Below are positions 1 to 5,664 of a stretch of 5,685 bases of DNA, piece after piece. The stretch is from Acidobacteriota bacterium (GTDB lineage Bacteria; Acidobacteriota; Vicinamibacteria; Vicinamibacterales; Fen-181), in NCBI GenBank assembly GCA_003157675.1, contig PMKG01000152.1:236-5920 (forward strand), given 5' to 3'. The stretch's first letter is position 1. Each line of letters begins with the position of its first letter. A program made the translations under genes and the position numbers. The notes beneath the pieces are model-generated. The model worked only from the letters and a program-made list of their open reading frames with translations, was not told the origin of the DNA and made no database searches.

Positions 1-28
1 GAAAAACCGCTCCGACCCCTACGGATGA
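1..28 (+). CDS. Possible 3' end of an upstream gene (partial, unidentified)
   Basis: The second forward frame reads KNRSDPYG and then a TGA stop at 26-28. Six of the eight sense codons end in C, which fits coding sequence in this G+C-rich genome, and the stop lies just ahead of the truA ribosome binding site at 31-36. If real, the gene would sit 16 bases upstream of truA and probably share its transcript. Eight residues are far too few to name a family, and the other two frames are also open here, so this is only a plausible call. Confidence 0.3.
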
Positions 29-44
29 ACGGGAGGCGACCGAC

Positions 45-821
45 GTGCCGAGGTACCGTCTGGCGATCGAGTACGCGGGGACGCGCTACAGCGGCTGGCA
101 GGTGCAGAAGAACGCGCGGACGGTCCAGGGCGAGCTGCTCCGGGCGGTGCGCGAAGCGACCGGCGAGTCCGCGACCGATCTCCAGGGATCGGGGCGCACC
201 GACGCCGGCGTGCACGCCGTCGGGCAGGTGGCGCACCTCGACCTCCCCAGGGCCGTCGCCCCGGAACTGCTGCGGCGCCAGATGAACGACGTCCTGCCGG
301 CCGACATCAACATCCTCGGGATCGAGGCGGTGCCCCACCGGTTCCACGCACGACGCGACGCCGTCTCGCGCAGCTACGTCTACCAGGTCGCCCGCCGCCG
401 CACCGCGTTCGGCAAGCCGTTCGTGTGGTGGGTGAAGGACGACCTCGACGTGCGCGCGATGCGGGAGGCGGCCGGCGCGCTGGTCGGCATGCACGACTTC
501 CGGTCGTTCACCGACAGCGACCCGGACGAGGTGTCGACCGACGTCTTGGTCGACGCGGTCGAGGTGAAGGAAGACGGCGCCCTGATCCTGGTCCGCGTCA
601 CCGGGTCGCACTTCGTCTGGAAGATGGTCCGCCGCGTCGTGGGCGTGCTGGTCGAAGCGGGGCGGGGACAGCTCGGAGTCGATCAGGTCGAGGGATTCCT
701 GGAAGCACACTCGCTGGTGCCGGCGCGCGTCACCGCGCCGGCCTCCGGTCTCTTTCTCGAACGCGTGGTCTACCCGGGCGAACAGGGAGTCGGCCCGCTC
801 CGGGCCATCACACCCATCTGA
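45..821 (+). CDS. truA: tRNA pseudouridine(38-40) synthase TruA
   Basis: TruA isomerises uridine to pseudouridine at positions 38-40 in the anticodon stem-loop of many tRNAs, acting in the cytoplasm. The 258-residue product has the family layout and close to its usual length (about 245-270). An N-terminal RYRLAIEYAGTRYSGWQVQ segment is followed by the catalytic motif GRTDAGVHA at residues 50-58, with the nucleophilic aspartate at D53. The FHARRDAVSRSYVYQV segment carries the conserved tyrosine (Y111). Further on are the MHDFRSF segment (149-155), the C-terminal-domain helix FVWKMVRRVVGVLVEAGRG (190-208) and the terminal APASGLFLERVVYP strand. The GTG start at 45 is preferred because GGGAGG at 31-36 lies 8 bases upstream; the frame stays open to the left edge but has no better start. 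The stop is 6 bases from the stop of a convergent amidohydrolase gene. All key residues are present, so the enzyme should be active. Confidence 0.97.
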   Translation: MPRYRLAIEYAGTRYSGWQVQKNARTVQGELLRAVREATGESATDLQGSGRTDAGVHAVGQVAHLDLPRAVAPELLRRQMNDVLPADINILGIEAVPHRFHARRDAVSRSYVYQVARRRTAFGKPFVWWVKDDLDVRAMREAAGALVGMHDFRSFTDSDPDEVSTDVLVDAVEVKEDGALILVRVTGSHFVWKMVRRVVGVLVEAGRGQLGVDQVEGFLEAHSLVPARVTAPASGLFLERVVYPGEQGVGPLRAITPI

Positions 822-827
822 CGCCCG

Positions 828-2552
828 CTACTTCTTGTAGACGACCTTCCCGCCGGCGATGGTGTAGAGCACCTCGGCCTTCTGGATCTGATCCTCGGGC
901 ACCTTGGTGATGTCGGCCGAGAGCACGACGATGTCGGCGAGCTTGCCGGGGGTGAGCGAGCCCTTCGACTGCTCCTGGAAGGCCGCGTAGGCGCCGTTGA
1001 ACGTGTACGCCCGCAGCGCCTCGTCGCGCGTCATGCGCTGGTCGCCGAAAAACACCTCGCCGTTCTTCTGCTTCCTCGTCGTGAGCGCGTAGTAGCCGGG
1101 CAGCGGGTCGACCTCCTCGACCGGCGCGTCGGTGCCGTTGGCGATGACGGCGCCCGTCTTCATCAGCTTCTGCCAGACGTAGGCCCCTTCCTCGGCGCGC
1201 GCGGCGCCGAGCCGGGCGAGCACGTACGGCGCGTCCGACGTGCAATGGAGGCCCTGCATCGAGGCGATGACGCCGAGGGCGCCGAAGCGCGGGATGTCGG
1301 CGGCGTTGAGGTGCTGCGCGTGCTCGACCCGCCAGCGCAGGTCCTTCTTGCCAGGGTTCGCCTTGAAGGTCTCCTCGTACAGGTTCAGCACCTCGCGGTT
1401 GGCGCGGTCGCCGATCGCGTGGGTGTTCAGCTGAAAATCATTGTCGATGGCGAGTTTCGCCGTGGCCTTCATCTCGTCGGCCGTCACGGTGTTGATGCCG
1501 GTCTCCTTCGGCATGTCCGTGTAGGGCTCGAGCATCCACGCGGTGCGCGACCCGAGCGCGCCGTCCATCAGCCGCTTGATCGAGCGGACGGTGAGGTGGC
1601 TGTCGTAGGCGTCGATCATCCGGTACTTCGCCAGGTTGCCCTCGAGCCTGGCGCTCGGCTCGATGATCATCACGTAGAGCCGGACGTTCAGCTTGCCCTG
1701 GCCCGCGAGCTTCTTGTAGAGATCGACCGTGTCGAAGCCCACGCCGGCGTCGGTCACCGAGACGATCCCCTTAGAGATGAACTCGCGGTCCGCGGTTTCG
1801 ACGACGCGCGTCGCGTCGGCCTCGACCTGTTCCGGCGTGCGCCTGGCAAGCGACTCGTCGAGCACCTTGCGGATGAGGCCCGAGGCCCGCTCCTCGAACA
1901 CGCCGGTCGGCCGCCCGGCCTTGTCCTTCATGATCGCGCCGCCCGCCGGGCTCGGCGTCCGCCGCGTGACGCCGGCGAGCTCCATGGCCCTGGCATTGAC
2001 GACGATGGCGTGGCCGCTCGCGTGCGTCAGGATTACGGGGTTGTCGGGCGCGACGCGGCTGAGGTCGCGCTCGGTCGGGAACCCCTCGACGGCGTCGGCG
2101 GGCCGGTGGTCCCACTTCTCCTGGTGCCAGCCGTGACCGAGGATCCACTCGCCCGGCTTCGCGCGCTTGGCCGCGTCGGCGACCATCGCGACGATCTCCT
2201 CCCAGGTCCGCGCCTTCGCGAGCTGGAGCTCGAGCTTCGCCTCGCCCACCCCCTGGAAGTGCGCGTGGGCGTCGTTGAACGCCGGCATGGCGAAGCGGCC
2301 GTTGAGGTCGATGACCTCGGTCTTCTCGCCGATGTACGCCTTGATGTCGGCGACCGAGCCGACGGCGACGATCTTCCCGCCGCGGACGGCGACGCCCTCG
2401 GCGGTCGGCCTGGCGGCGTCGACGGTGACGACGTGGCCGTTGGTCAGGACCAGGTCGGCGGGGTCGATGTGAGGTCCGCAGCCTGCCGCACCGAGCAGGC
2501 CGAGCGCCGTCATCAGGACGAGCGCCGATGGACGGCGAAACGTGGAACGCAT
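828..2552 (-). CDS. Exported lipoprotein amidohydrolase, YtcJ type (Amidohydro_3)
   Basis: This 574-residue metal-dependent hydrolase belongs to the YtcJ/N-substituted formamide deformylase group (COG1574), TIM-barrel enzymes that cleave amide or related C-N bonds. The substrate cannot be read from sequence. Numbering from the ATG at 2552, residues 1-24 form a lipoprotein signal peptide: a basic start (MRSTFRR), a hydrophobic core, then lipobox LGAAGC with C25 as the probable lipidated residue. The mature protein should therefore be membrane-anchored outside the cytoplasm. Metal-site motifs follow in family order: NDAHAHF (H96, H98), VFEER (about 219-222), SIKRLMDGALGSRTA (K326, D330), NTHAIGDRAN (H378), RVEHAQHL (H411) and NGTDAPVEEVDPL (D475). 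LTPGKLADIVVL near the C-terminus is the usual beta-sandwich return. The ATG at 2552 has AAGGAG (2564-2559) six bases upstream. A TTG at 2576 would extend the frame by eight residues but has less support. The gene is convergent with truA and divergent from the HEAT-repeat gene. Confidence 0.93.
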   Translation of the reverse strand: MRSTFRRPSALVLMTALGLLGAAGCGPHIDPADLVLTNGHVVTVDAARPTAEGVAVRGGKIVAVGSVADIKAYIGEKTEVIDLNGRFAMPAFNDAHAHFQGVGEAKLELQLAKARTWEEIVAMVADAAKRAKPGEWILGHGWHQEKWDHRPADAVEGFPTERDLSRVAPDNPVILTHASGHAIVVNARAMELAGVTRRTPSPAGGAIMKDKAGRPTGVFEERASGLIRKVLDESLARRTPEQVEADATRVVETADREFISKGIVSVTDAGVGFDTVDLYKKLAGQGKLNVRLYVMIIEPSARLEGNLAKYRMIDAYDSHLTVRSIKRLMDGALGSRTAWMLEPYTDMPKETGINTVTADEMKATAKLAIDNDFQLNTHAIGDRANREVLNLYEETFKANPGKKDLRWRVEHAQHLNAADIPRFGALGVIASMQGLHCTSDAPYVLARLGAARAEEGAYVWQKLMKTGAVIANGTDAPVEEVDPLPGYYALTTRKQKNGEVFFGDQRMTRDEALRAYTFNGAYAAFQEQSKGSLTPGKLADIVVLSADITKVPEDQIQKAEVLYTIAGGKVVYKK

Positions 2553-2558
2553 GAGTTG

Positions 2559-2564
2559 CTCCTT
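2559..2564 (-). promoter_or_regulatory. Ribosome binding site that decides the amidohydrolase start
   Basis: On the minus strand AAGGAG lies six bases before the ATG at 2552-2550. It fixes the start at the residue that begins a textbook lipoprotein signal peptide. A longer reading from the TTG at 2576 would place an extra MAPGKEQL ahead of it, and those codons actually contain this ribosome binding site. Confidence 0.8.
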
Positions 2565-2596
2565 GCCCGGCGCCAAACGGCACCGGTGACGGGCAG

Positions 2597-2602
2597 ATTG
2601 TA
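2597..2602 (-). promoter_or_regulatory. Candidate -10 box for the amidohydrolase gene
   Basis: On the minus strand TACAAT matches five of the six bases of the sigma-70 consensus TATAAT. It lies in one of the few A+T-richer spots of the window. It would start transcription near 2590 and give a leader of roughly 38 bases before the ATG at 2552. No good -35 hexamer is visible 16-18 bases upstream; that position falls in the heptanucleotide array. The call rests on the -10 match and position only. Confidence 0.3.
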
Positions 2603-2612
2603 GATCAGGAAA

Positions 2613-2643
2613 CGGCTCTCGGCTTTCGGCTCTCGGCTTTCGG
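2613..2643. repeat. Heptanucleotide tandem array (CGGCTYT)x4 in a divergent intergenic region
   Basis: Four consecutive 7-base units read CGGCTCT, CGGCTTT, CGGCTCT and CGGCTTT, followed by a partial CGG. The alternation of C and T at position six also makes it a 14-base unit repeated twice. It lies in the intergenic region between the divergent amidohydrolase and HEAT-repeat genes, just upstream of the candidate -10 box of the amidohydrolase. The period is not maintained to the right, where decayed CTCAGGG-like sequence follows at 2654-2660. Seven-base units are a known style of short tandem repeat in bacterial intergenic DNA, for example the cyanobacterial STRR heptamers. A function here is unknown. 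Confidence 0.85.
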
Positions 2644-2675
2644 CGGAGTCCGGCTCAGGGCTGGCGGCGCCGAGG

Positions 2676-2681
2676 TATGAT
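2676..2681 (+). promoter_or_regulatory. Candidate -10 box for the HEAT-repeat gene
   Basis: TATGAT matches five of six bases of the sigma-70 -10 consensus. It would put the transcript start near 2688, about 21 bases before the GTG at 2709. That favours the GTG at 2709 over the upstream GTG at 2685, which this promoter could not express. No convincing -35 element is visible around 2652-2658. Confidence 0.3.
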
Positions 2682-2697
2682 CCGGTGTCCGGCATCG

Positions 2698-2703
2698 AAA
2701 GGA
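2698..2703 (+). promoter_or_regulatory. Ribosome binding site that favours the downstream GTG of the HEAT-repeat gene
   Basis: AAAGGA lies five bases before the GTG at 2709. The alternative GTG at 2685 has only GAGG at 2672-2675, nine bases away. The shorter reading also gives a natural-looking N-terminus (MGLFTSFQLKSRD). Confidence 0.55.
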
Positions 2704-2708
2704 CCGTC

Positions 2709-4133
2709 GTGGGCCTCTTCACGTCATTTCAGCTCAAGTCGCGGGACGCTGCCACGAGAAGACGCGCGGCCGCGTCGCTGGGCTCTCGCGGCAGGACCTC
2801 GGCGATTCCGGTGCTCACGCCGCTCCTCGAGGATCCCGATTGGGGCGTGCGTCAGGCGGCCATCGAGTCGCTCGGCCGGATCGAGGACGCCTCGGCGGCG
2901 CCGCTGCTCGTCGCGGCCATCACCGGCGCCGACCGCGTGCCTGATGCCGACGGCGCGACGGCCGTACGGGCGGCCGCCGGAGAGGCGCTCGGCCGGCTCG
3001 GGCCGGCCGCGGTACCGGTCCTCCTCGAGGCCCTGCGCGGGCGGCACGTGAAGCTGCGCGAAACCGCGATCGGTGCGCTCGGCGCCGTGGGAGGCCCGGC
3101 GGTCGTCGCGACGCTTGGTGACATGGTCGCCGACGACCGATCGCGCGTGAGACAGGCGGCGATGACGGCCCTGGTGCGGGCGGCCGGACCGGAAGCCGTC
3201 CCAGCGCTCTCCCGGGCGCTCGCGCACAGAGATCCGACGACTCGCCGGTGCGCCGCCGACGCGCTGGGTACGCGGCACGAGTCCGCCGCGGTCGACGCGG
3301 TGAAGGCGGCCCTCGCCGATCCCGACAGGACGGTCCGTGACGCCGCCGTCCGGGCGCTCGCGAGCATCGGCACGGCGGAGGCGGCGTCGGCGCTCGTGGT
3401 CGGCCTGGAACGGGGAGACCGCGACCTGCAGGCGGCCAGCGCCGCGGCGCTGAAGTCGTTCGACTGGACACCGGCCGGCGCCGCCGAGCGCGTCGTCCAC
3501 GCGATCCTGCACGGCCGCTTCGACGAGACGACGGCGCAGGGCGCCGCCGCCGCGGCGCCGCTCGTCGCCATGCTGGCCGATCGGGACCCGTCGATGCGGC
3601 GGGGCGCGCTCGAGGCGCTCGGGCGGCTGGCCGAGCCTCAGACGGCCCAGGCCATCGGGGCGGCGTTCCGGGACCCCGAGGCGTCGGTCCGCCAGGCGGC
3701 CGCCGCGGCACTTGCGGCGCTCGGCGCGGCCGCCGCCGACACGATCGTGGAGGCGCTCGGTGATCGCGCGACGACCGTGCGCGCCTCGGCCGAACAGGCG
3801 CTCTCCGCCATCGGCGCGGGCGCGGTGGCCACCGCGCTCCTCGCCCGGCTGGCCGTGGGCCAGCCGACCCGCCACGGCGGCACCGACCTTCGCGTGGTCG
3901 CGACGCGCGACCGCCTCGACCAGGCGCGGCAGGCGGCCGACCGCCTCGACGCGCTGGTGCGGCACGCCGCAGCGAAGGTGCCCGTCGAGGTGCTGCGCCT
4001 GGTCGCGGCCTCGCCCGACGTGATGCTCCTGGAGCCCGGGCAGGTCCCGGACGACAGCGACCGCGCCGGCCTCGAGGCGCTGCGCGAGGCGGCCTGGGAG
4101 GCGCTCGGCCGCCGGGGCGTCACCCGCGCTTGA
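2709..4133 (+). CDS. HEAT-repeat scaffold protein (PBS-lyase-like repeats)
   Basis: The product is a 474-residue alpha-solenoid of HEAT/PBS-lyase-type repeats (COG1413), a family that usually mediates protein-protein contacts. No catalytic motif is visible, and the partner is unknown. About eleven repeats of 30-32 residues can be followed from residue 12 to about 385. Each carries the signature x-VR-x-AA-x-x-AL-G-x-x-G-x-x-A-x-x-x-L-x-x-A-L, for example DWGVRQAAIESLGRI, VKLRETAIGALGAVG and ASVRQAAAAALAALG. Repeat two has a roughly ten-residue loop (about 73-83). The series is interrupted at about 250-278 by a non-repeat linker, FDWTPAGAAERVVHAILHGR. The last 90 residues are not obvious repeats until a half-repeat LREAAWEALGRRG at the end. 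There is no signal peptide or membrane segment, so it is probably cytoplasmic. The GTG at 2709 is chosen for its ribosome binding site and the upstream -10-like box; the GTG at 2685 would add eight residues. Confidence 0.88.
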   Translation: MGLFTSFQLKSRDAATRRRAAASLGSRGRTSAIPVLTPLLEDPDWGVRQAAIESLGRIEDASAAPLLVAAITGADRVPDADGATAVRAAAGEALGRLGPAAVPVLLEALRGRHVKLRETAIGALGAVGGPAVVATLGDMVADDRSRVRQAAMTALVRAAGPEAVPALSRALAHRDPTTRRCAADALGTRHESAAVDAVKAALADPDRTVRDAAVRALASIGTAEAASALVVGLERGDRDLQAASAAALKSFDWTPAGAAERVVHAILHGRFDETTAQGAAAAAPLVAMLADRDPSMRRGALEALGRLAEPQTAQAIGAAFRDPEASVRQAAAAALAALGAAAADTIVEALGDRATTVRASAEQALSAIGAGAVATALLARLAVGQPTRHGGTDLRVVATRDRLDQARQAADRLDALVRHAAAKVPVEVLRLVAASPDVMLLEPGQVPDDSDRAGLEALREAAWEALGRRGVTRA

Positions 4134-4230
4134 CGAGGTCGAGGAAGGCCCGCAGCACGAGGTTCCGGTAGGGCGAGACGACTCGGAACTTCGAGGGGCG
4201 CCTTCGCCCGGGCCCGGCGTCGGGATCGGG
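4120..4230 (-). pseudogene. Orphan C-terminal coding remnant on the minus strand
   Basis: A minus-strand frame bounded by stops at 4233-4231 and 4122-4120 translates over its last 28 codons (4206-4123) to RRRPSKFR followed by VVSPYRNLVLRAFLDLVKRG. Almost all these codons end in G or C (26 of 28), and the composition (aromatic, Lys, Asn, amphipathic Leu/Val) looks like a genuine helical C-terminus rather than the Arg/Pro/Ala-rich translation of antisense DNA. There is no ATG, and the only GTG (4158) would leave 12 residues, so it cannot be a complete gene in this frame. It overlaps the last 14 bases of the HEAT-repeat gene in the convergent sense. The likeliest reading is the 3' remnant of a gene whose upstream part was deleted, displaced or frameshifted. 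Chance is possible over so short a stretch. I do not recognise the family. Confidence 0.35.
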
Positions 4231-4231
4231 T

Positions 4232-4237
4232 CATAAT
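4232..4237 (+). promoter_or_regulatory. Candidate -10 box for the rsgA operon
   Basis: CATAAT matches five of six bases of TATAAT, with the start codon of rsgA 17 bases beyond its end. A start point near 4244 would leave a leader of about 10 bases, which fits the lack of a strong Shine-Dalgarno sequence before the ATG at 4255. No recognisable -35 element lies 16-18 bases upstream, where the DNA is almost all G and C. Confidence 0.3.
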
Positions 4238-4254
4238 GGGGCCGATGGTAGTCC

Positions 4255-5325
4255 ATGTGGAGCCTTGAGGCGCTTGGCTGGAATGCCGGTTTCGCGAAGG
4301 CGTTCGCGCCGCTGGCCGGCCCCGACATCGTCCCGGGCCGGGTGTCGCTCGAGCATCAGCGCATCTACCGGGTCCTGACCGAGAGCGGCGAAGTGCTGGC
4401 CCGCATGACGGGCCGCATGCGGCACGAGGCCGCGGCAGCCGTCGGCTACCCCGCCGTCGGGGACTGGGTGGCGCTGCGCGTCCGTCCCGGGGAAGTTCGC
4501 GCCACCCTGGAGGCGGTCCTGCCCCGCGTCAGCCGGTTCTCACGCAAGGTGCCGGGAGACGTGACGCGGGAGCAGATCGTCGCGGCGAACGTCGACACGG
4601 TCTTCCTGGTCATGGGCCTCGACGGCGACTTCAACCCGCGACGCATCGAGCGCTACCTGGTCACCGCCTGGGAGAGCGGGGCGCAGCCTGTCGTGCTGCT
4701 CACCAAGGCCGACCTCGTAAAGGACGCCTCGGAACGCGTCGGCGAGATCGCGGCGATCGCGGCCGGGGCGCCGGTGCATGCGACCAGCGTGAGGACGGAT
4801 CTCGGCGTCGACGACCTGGTCGCGTACTTGGGAATCGGTCGTACCGTCGCGCTGCTCGGGTCGTCGGGAGTCGGCAAATCCACCCTCATCAACCGGCTGA
4901 TGGGCCGGGAGGTCCAGCGCACCGCCGAGGTCAGCGTCTACAAGTCGCGCGGCCGGCATACGACGACGCACCGCGAGTTGATCGTGCGGCCGGAGGGCGG
5001 GCTGGTGATCGACACGCCGGGAATGCGCGAACTGCAGCTCTGGCAGACCTCGGCGTCGATGGACGCGGCGTTCGCCGACATCGAGGCGCTCTCGTCGGGC
5101 TGCCGCTTCGCCGACTGCCGGCACGACACGGAGCCGCAATGCGCCGTCCGCCAGGCGGCGGCCGACGGGACGCTGGCGCCCGAGCGGCTCGACAGCTACC
5201 ACAAGCTCAGGAAGGAGGCCGAGCATCTCGCCGGTCGCCAGGACCAGCTCGTGCAGATCGAGATCAAGCGGAAGTCGAGGGCGATTCACAAGGCGATGCG
5301 GTACATCAAGCCCGATCGGACTTGA
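4255..5325 (+). CDS. rsgA: Ribosome small-subunit-dependent GTPase RsgA (YjeQ)
   Basis: RsgA is a circularly permuted GTPase that acts late in 30S ribosomal subunit maturation; its GTPase activity is stimulated by the 30S particle. The 356-residue product has the full family architecture. An N-terminal LGWNAGFAKAFAP segment leads into an OB-fold at about residues 28-95, followed by a GTPase domain in permuted order. The nucleotide motifs are G4 TKAD (150-153), G5-like ATS (176-178), P-loop GSSGVGKST (202-210), threonine-rich switch RGRHTTTHREL (232-242) and DTPG (253-256). A C-terminal zinc knuckle has C283, C288, H290 and C296 (C-x4-C-x-H-x5-C), followed by a basic helical tail. Every key residue is intact. 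The ATG at 4255 gives the expected N-terminus; its Shine-Dalgarno sequence is weak. The next gene starts 18 bases after the stop, so the two are likely co-transcribed. Expression is probably constitutive, as for other ribosome-assembly factors. Confidence 0.97.
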   Translation: MWSLEALGWNAGFAKAFAPLAGPDIVPGRVSLEHQRIYRVLTESGEVLARMTGRMRHEAAAAVGYPAVGDWVALRVRPGEVRATLEAVLPRVSRFSRKVPGDVTREQIVAANVDTVFLVMGLDGDFNPRRIERYLVTAWESGAQPVVLLTKADLVKDASERVGEIAAIAAGAPVHATSVRTDLGVDDLVAYLGIGRTVALLGSSGVGKSTLINRLMGREVQRTAEVSVYKSRGRHTTTHRELIVRPEGGLVIDTPGMRELQLWQTSASMDAAFADIEALSSGCRFADCRHDTEPQCAVRQAAADGTLAPERLDSYHKLRKEAEHLAGRQDQLVQIEIKRKSRAIHKAMRYIKPDRT

Positions 5326-5331
5326 ACGGCT

Positions 5332-5336
5332 GAGGA
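5332..5336 (+). promoter_or_regulatory. Ribosome binding site of the mini-propeller gene
   Basis: GAGGA lies seven bases before the ATG at 5344, within the 18-base gap after rsgA. It supports this ATG over the next in-frame ATG at 5353 and argues that the short downstream gene is translated in its own right. Confidence 0.7.
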
Positions 5337-5343
5337 ACACGCG

Positions 5344-5658
5344 ATGCAGAACATGATCTTCATCGGGATTTATGGGTACGCGCTGGCGCTCGACCGTGCC
5401 ACCGGCGAGGAGGTGTGGCGGACCAGCCTCAAGGGCAGCGATTTCGTGACCGTCGCTCTCGCCGGGCGCGACCTGCTGGCGGCCAGCCGGGGGCGCCTCT
5501 ACTGTCTCGAGGCCGCGAGTGGAATCGTGCGCTGGCAGAACGATTTGAAGGGGCTGGGCTGGGGCCTGGTGGCGATTGCCGGCACGGACGTCAGCGCCAT
5601 CGCGGAGTTCGAGCGACGCCGGGAGGCCGACGCCTCCGCGGCGGCCAGCGCGACCTAG
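5344..5658 (+). CDS. Short PQQ-like (beta-propeller repeat) protein, two repeats
   Basis: This 104-residue protein contains two copies of the PQQ/WD-like docking motif A-L-D-x-x-T-G-x-x-x-W: ALDRATGEEVW at 15-25 and CLEAASGIVRW at 54-64. Each is followed by LKG (29-31 and 68-70) and a strand pair, which is the pattern of PQQ-binding-like beta-propeller blades. Full propellers need six to eight blades, so two repeats alone cannot close one. The protein may oligomerise, or be a reduced family of its own. The tail after residue 87 (EFERRREADASAAASAT) is charged and alanine-rich, probably disordered. No signal peptide is visible, unlike PQQ-dependent dehydrogenases and BamB, which act outside the cytoplasm. 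No catalytic residues can be identified and the role is unknown. Spacing after rsgA and a good ribosome binding site indicate a second operon gene. The TAG stop is followed almost at once by a heptanucleotide array. Confidence 0.8.
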   Translation: MQNMIFIGIYGYALALDRATGEEVWRTSLKGSDFVTVALAGRDLLAASRGRLYCLEAASGIVRWQNDLKGLGWGLVAIAGTDVSAIAEFERRREADASAAASAT

Positions 5659-5664
5659 CGCGGG

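Noticed and set aside
1245..2603. Long plus-strand open frame (452 codons) opposite the amidohydrolase gene
   Set aside because: Its translation is Arg/Val/Asp/Gly-rich with no recognisable motif, while the minus strand encodes a complete enzyme with every family motif. High G+C content leaves antisense frames open.
2677..3051. ATG-started frame of 124 codons at the beginning of the HEAT-repeat gene, in another frame
   Set aside because: It translates to an Arg/Ser/Pro-rich sequence, whereas the adjacent frame carries clear HEAT repeats; it is an out-of-frame shadow.
2709..4133. HEAT-repeat DNA considered as a recent DNA-level tandem repeat
   Set aside because: The repeats are similar at the protein pattern level only; the nucleotide units differ throughout and show no long identical blocks.
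4196..4217. Possible terminator hairpin after the HEAT-repeat gene (GGGCG-CCTT-CGCCC, followed by the palindrome CCGGGCCCGG)
   Set aside because: The stem is only five base pairs and no T-run follows on either strand. In DNA of this G+C content such short stems are common.
4236..4268. Ten-codon open frame (MGPMVVHVEP) overlapping the rsgA start, as a possible leader peptide
   Set aside because: It has no ribosome binding site and its ATG coincides with the candidate -10 box, so it would not be on the predicted transcript.
2724..4328. 534-codon minus-strand frame opposite the HEAT-repeat gene
   Set aside because: The composition is that of an antisense translation (Arg, Gly, Pro, Ala) with repetitive traces of the HEAT repeats read backwards. 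It also runs across the rsgA start.
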